Assembly: GCA_002715465.1 (NCBI GenBank)
Contig: PAYY01000015.1
Span: 1 to 8,922, forward strand
Origin: Fidelibacterota bacterium
GTDB lineage: Bacteria > Marinisomatota > Marinisomatia > Marinisomatales > S15-B10
Reading direction: 5' to 3'
DNA: 8,922 nucleotides
A model generated the notes under the pieces. It did not search any database, was not told where the DNA came from, and saw only the letters and a program-made list of their open reading frames with translations. Below are positions 7,301-8,922 of the stretch, piece by piece. The translations under genes were made by a program, and so were the position numbers. Position 1 is the first letter of the stretch, and the number at the start of each line of letters is the position of its first letter.

Positions 7301-8757
7301 GTAACGTGTATACCATTTCCACTACCAAACATATCCATATTTTCAGCAATCCATAACCTACCTTTATCATCCCAACAAAATGCCATAGGCTGACGGATCA
7401 TAGGTTCAGAGGCAAAAACACTTACTTCAAAATTATTTTTCACTGTCATTGCTTTAACAGCTTCATCAGGTTTTAAAAATTTTGCTTTTCTACCTTCAGC
7501 GGAAGCTAACCCCCATTGGGAATAAGGGATTGCAGATCTCTCCCCTGAAGCCGTTGAATTTCTTTTTTTCCAAAATTCACCTTGAGCAAAATCAGACCAC
7601 TGTTCTGTTAATCTTATATCATCAAAATCATCTGTATATACAACTAGTTGATACTTCAATCTTGCCGTTTCATTCTTTCTTATATCCCAACTTCCCATTC
7701 TGGAAGGTGCTGGACCAACGCCAAATTCATTATCAACCCTCCAAGGTTGAGGATGATTAATATTTTCTCCATGATCAAAAATTGCAACATGAACCATATC
7801 TTCTCTACCATTAAGTTGCATACCTATATCCAACCAAACAGCACGTTTACCTTCTGCAGCTTGATTTTTATTTCTTACCCCGTTAATAACTTCAGTATTA
7901 ATACCCTCTTTCCAAGGCATTCTTAAAAATAACGGGCTATAATCATGTTCCTCAACAGTAACATCTTTTGAAGCCAAACCTTCCCATTCTAAATCAATAA
8001 AATAAGAATTATTATTATTTCTAAGGGTCCAGGTAAGCGTTTCAGTTATAAGAGTTTCTCCATTTTCATCAAGTAAGTCATAAACAGTTCTCCACTTGAC
8101 ACTTTTATCAGAGTGTGAGGATTTTGGCCTTAGAACAATAAGGTTTTTTCTTTTCCAATAATCAGTTGAATCACCATAAAAATTCTTTGTTGGATGATGG
8201 AAATAATCCCTACCCTGTTTTGGATCTATACCAAATACAACTAGGGATGAATCGCGATTTTTTTCTAAAGTTTTATACTTTAACCATGCATCATTTTCAG
8301 ATAATTCTCCTAATTCAACTTTTTTATAAAGTGTTTTTACTTGGAGGCTGAAATCTTGTTTAATTGACTCATGTTTTTTTTCTTGCTCTTCTGTTAAGTT
8401 TCGTTTTTCTATGATTCCCTTAAAACCCCAATAGAGCCCAGTCTGATGCTTATGATGAGATGGGCTATATTCAGTAATTGTGCCATTACCATCAGGGGAA
8501 ATTAAAGGATGGATATATGGTCTGTAATTAATACTAGCATTTTGTGTTAAAATGGGTTCTTTTGACCCTTTTCTATAAACATTAATAGAATTACCATCAC
8601 CATTGATTTTAGCAACAAAATCTGGAATATGGTCTGATTTTGACAAAGAGGTTCCAGATTTAACGCCAACTGAATTAGTTGAATTACAGCTTCCAAAAAT
8701 AAAAACAAATACTATATACGTAATTGTGTGAATATATTTGTTTTTTAACAGATTCAT
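4354..8757 (-). CDS. Large lipoprotein with DUF6807, dehydrogenase propeller, HEAT-like region and CxxCH cytochrome c domain, carrying two NLTxEQ modules (1467 aa)
   Basis: This is a paralogue of the downstream 1317-aa protein with the same domain order. The N-terminus has basic residues, then the hydrophobic run TITYIVFVFIFGS before lipobox Cys24. DUF6807 spans about 46-385 (SPSHHKHQTGLYWGF, FLRMPWKEGIN, AIFDHGEN). The propeller spans about 427-887 (RLWIAENMD; probable calcium loop DTDLDGKADL at 496-505; HETINSFNWGPDGWLYG; HRHRSAHGGARVY; LDWHDAEICG). The helical HEAT-like region spans about 895-1300 (SSWHARRARLILQ, DEYVRAWSIQL, NIPFLLWYAIEPI). The cytochrome c domain spans about 1315-1467, with C1340-GS-C1343-H1344 and SMMPEG near 1435. 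It is 150 residues longer than its neighbour, mostly because of two charged helical inserts at about 113-181 and 613-707 that share a homologous core. The ATG directly follows the TAG stop of the upstream oxidoreductase with no Shine-Dalgarno sequence, which suggests translational coupling. Both paralogues keep the same conserved motifs, so neither looks degenerate. Inferred role: an exported, haem-linked dehydrogenase with a DUF6807 accessory or catalytic domain. The substrate is unknown. Confidence 0.9.
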   Translation of the reverse strand: MNLLKNKYIHTITYIVFVFIFGSCNSTNSVGVKSGTSLSKSDHIPDFVAKINGDGNSINVYRKGSKEPILTQNASINYRPYIHPLISPDGNGTITEYSPSHHKHQTGLYWGFKGIIEKRNLTEEQEKKHESIKQDFSLQVKTLYKKVELGELSENDAWLKYKTLEKNRDSSLVVFGIDPKQGRDYFHHPTKNFYGDSTDYWKRKNLIVLRPKSSHSDKSVKWRTVYDLLDENGETLITETLTWTLRNNNNSYFIDLEWEGLASKDVTVEEHDYSPLFLRMPWKEGINTEVINGVRNKNQAAEGKRAVWLDIGMQLNGREDMVHVAIFDHGENINHPQPWRVDNEFGVGPAPSRMGSWDIRKNETARLKYQLVVYTDDFDDIRLTEQWSDFAQGEFWKKRNSTASGERSAIPYSQWGLASAEGRKAKFLKPDEAVKAMTVKNNFEVSVFASEPMIRQPMAFCWDDKGRLWIAENMDMFGSGNGIHVTKESRILILEDTDLDGKADLKKVFVEGLVFPSAIAVGFDGLWVGAPPNLLFIPDRNKDDIADIDDIEIRLTGWGDQDLHETINSFNWGPDGWLYGLQGVFTPSMVGKPAGKSKVFKFNEPYPGKDEFGKKKLNLTNEQQVKYDSLMKDLKIKIGDLVKQYESGEISSDAEASQQYAVLEEAHAKALQAIGIKKENDQWWKNIDDFFLRLNPNIEYADEPIPFNAGVWRYHPVKDRFEVVAHGTSNPWGLDYNSKGQLFATACVIPHLWHVVHGGLYHRQASSHFNENAYDDIRTIADHRHRSAHGGARVYQSDAFPEEYYGQIFMGNIHEHAVLTDKLVPKGSSYIGEHGEEFLLANNAQFVGFSTEIGPEGGVYMLDWHDAEICGDTVRTRNTGRVFRIVPKESKAELWEGRFDDLESFNDLYLANLQIKNSSWHARRARLILQNRASKGSIDKNATDKLFEIFNSSTNADYRLRALWSLHVSNELNLEILSKNLSDKDEYVRAWSIQLLTEDFNVPNSIIKKFVSMSSSEKSPVVRMYLASALQRLEINERWDIASNLVTHAIDSSDANIPFLLWYAIEPIISTDPTKAIDLISQSKIRKLKRYIARRLTIENKLQAIVEEIDNNPTDRNLLLLGMRDGLEGYPEVTTPDNWSATYKKLRALKGKGAQLALDISILFGDKLAAETLISFLKDKKSPVNDKRKAIQGLATQKRSELKNEISNLINDDELRIETIRSVAYFNDEDLAYLLLNNYPSYSQDEKLEILHVLASRPNYGTILLSAIENEEILKKDIPTYLARLLLRTVGNRFLAVWGPVEGISPDIEKSFVKYRELLSTENLAKANKIKGRDLYNSTCGSCHMMYGEGGNVGPDLTGANRGDLDYLLGNILTPSAVVKENYKMTMISTEDGQFYSGVIEGENDRQVLLRIPNVQEPVSIPKSIIWDKETSNMSMMPEGLLEFLSDDEVINIIAYLQSFEDLSARD
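4726..4740 (-). other. Haem c attachment motif CGSCH of the 1467-aa lipoprotein
   Basis: The codons TGC GGT TCT TGT CAT encode Cys1340-Gly-Ser-Cys1343-His1344, followed by MMYGEGGNVGPDLTGANR. The position near the C-terminus and the downstream motif match the haem site of the neighbouring paralogue. It is the only CxxCH in the protein. Confidence 0.93.
6730..6906 (-). repeat. NLTxEQ helical module, copy B (in the propeller domain)
   Basis: Residues 618-676 of the 1467-aa protein run from NLTNEQQVKYDSL to ALQAIGI. Aligned by eye with copy A (residues 120-177) using one single-residue gap, about 21 of 58 positions are identical, with many conservative changes. Shared landmarks, in order, are NLTxEQ, Lys, Ser, Asp, Leu-x-Lys, GE[LI]S, a Tyr-x-x-Leu-Glu segment and a closing GI. 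It sits in a 95-residue loop (613-707) between KDEF and GVWRYHP; the paralogue has only about 13 residues there. The composition (Lys, Glu, Gln, Ala, Leu) suggests two helices joined by a turn near GEIS. The opening resembles the LTxxQ motif of CpxP/Spy-type periplasmic proteins, but this is motif-level likeness only. Confidence 0.78.
8227..8400 (-). repeat. NLTxEQ helical module, copy A (in the DUF6807 domain)
   Basis: Residues 120-177 of the 1467-aa protein run from NLTEEQEKKHESI to SLVVFGI. They lie in a 69-residue loop (113-181) between the conserved HHKHQTGLYWGF and GRDYFHHPTK motifs. The module is homologous to copy B, about 500 residues further on, by the landmarks NLTxEQ, GE[LI]S, a Tyr-x-x-Leu-Glu segment and a final GI. 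The paralogue has a shorter, unrelated-looking 30-residue loop at this point. The DNA of the two copies is diverged, so this is not a recent duplication. It probably forms a helical hairpin protruding from the domain; its function is unknown. Confidence 0.78.
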
Positions 8758-8760
8758 CTA
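8755..8760 (-). promoter_or_regulatory. Stop-start junction TAG|ATG (probable translational coupling)
   Basis: The oxidoreductase stop codon TAG (8760-8758) is immediately followed by the lipoprotein start codon ATG (8757-8755). The 25 bases upstream, within the oxidoreductase coding sequence, contain no GGAG-like element. Initiation of the lipoprotein therefore probably depends on ribosomes finishing the upstream gene. The two downstream genes of the operon have their own strong sites. Confidence 0.65.
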
Positions 8761-8922
8761 TATTTCTAAAGTAAATGAAGGCAAATGAATAATCTGACCA
8801 CCCATTTTTGTTGACTCATGAGCACAAAGCCCTACACATGTCCAGTTAGCACTGGTTTCTGCATTTGGCCAAGGATCCCGATCTTCTAATAATGCAGAGA
8901 TAAATTCATTAGCCATATGTGG
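8758..8922 (-). CDS. Gfo/Idh/MocA-family oxidoreductase, C-terminal 54 residues only
   Basis: Only the 3' end is present; the reading frame runs in from the right edge and stops at TAG. The tail includes HMANEFISALLEDRDPWPN, ETSANWTCVGLCAHES, then GGQIIHLPSF. The pattern of an EF(I/V)xA(L/I)LE(D/G)R helix followed by P-x-(A/S)NW, a helix ending AHES and GG(Q/K)xxxLPxF is the usual C-terminus of Gfo/Idh/MocA-type NAD(P)-dependent sugar oxidoreductases. The Rossmann domain and catalytic Lys lie outside the window, so the cofactor, any export signal and the substrate cannot be judged. It is the most upstream gene visible in the operon and directly abuts the 1467-aa lipoprotein gene. The family call rests on a short tail and is good but not certain. 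Confidence 0.75.
   Translation of the reverse strand, partial: PHMANEFISALLEDRDPWPNAETSANWTCVGLCAHESTKMGGQIIHLPSFTLEI

Noticed and set aside
7106..8351. Plus-strand open frames of 61-95 codons opposite the 1467-aa gene
   Set aside because: They have the same shadow character, no convincing ribosome site and no recognisable domain.
4021..8561. Recent DNA-level duplication of the two lipoprotein genes
   Set aside because: Short blocks such as 4021-4073 and 8425-8477 are very similar in DNA, but these encode the most conserved motif (HHKHQTGLYWGF). Elsewhere the genes are strongly diverged, so the duplication is old.
381..8757. Methane monooxygenase subunit, suggested by the 'PmoA family' label of DUF6807
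   Set aside because: Particulate methane monooxygenase subunit A is an unrelated polytopic membrane protein. These are lipid-anchored soluble proteins without transmembrane helices after the signal peptide.
381..8757. PQQ-dependent dehydrogenase with identified cofactor residues
   Set aside because: The propeller belongs to a family annotated as dehydrogenase, but I could not match specific PQQ-contacting residues by eye, so the cofactor is left open.

Overview
The window holds four genes, all on the minus strand, packed head to tail with almost no space between them (0, 19 and 15 bases). They read as one operon transcribed from right to left. In transcription order these are: the last 54 codons of a Gfo/Idh/MocA-type oxidoreductase (right edge); a very large lipoprotein of 1467 aa; a second, homologous lipoprotein of 1317 aa; and the first 121 codons of an exported VOC (glyoxalase-fold) protein (left edge). 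The promoter and terminator lie outside the window. No stretch longer than about 20 bases is non-coding. I saw no RNA gene, mobile element, CRISPR array or origin.

The two large proteins share one architecture: lipoprotein signal peptide, a DUF6807 ('PmoA family') domain, a beta-propeller of the 'putative membrane-bound dehydrogenase' type (TIGR02604, Pirellula/Verrucomicrobium type), an alpha-helical HEAT-like region, and a C-terminal single-haem cytochrome c domain (TIGR02603 type) with CxxCH and a late MMPEG motif. They are tandem paralogues, similar from the signal peptide to the C-terminus. Both should be exported, lipid-anchored and haem-loaded.

The most notable observation is that the 1467-aa protein carries the same module of about 58 residues twice, inserted in two unrelated domains. 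The module starts NLTxEQ and has the pattern of a helical hairpin. One copy is in a loop of the DUF6807 domain, the other in a loop of the propeller. The 1317-aa paralogue has neither copy. The opening motif resembles the LTxxQ signature of the periplasmic CpxP/Spy/ZraP group.

Taken together, the genes suggest extracytoplasmic oxidation of a carbohydrate or related compound, with electrons passing to a haem domain, plus a Gfo/Idh/MocA redox enzyme and an exported VOC protein. The substrate cannot be read from sequence. The organism is AT-rich and diderm (lipoproteins, cytochrome c). These protein families are typical of Planctomycetota, Verrucomicrobiota, Bacteroidota and marine relatives such as Neomarinimicrobiota. 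The good Shine-Dalgarno sites before two genes argue mildly against a typical Bacteroidota. Assignment to a phylum is a guess.
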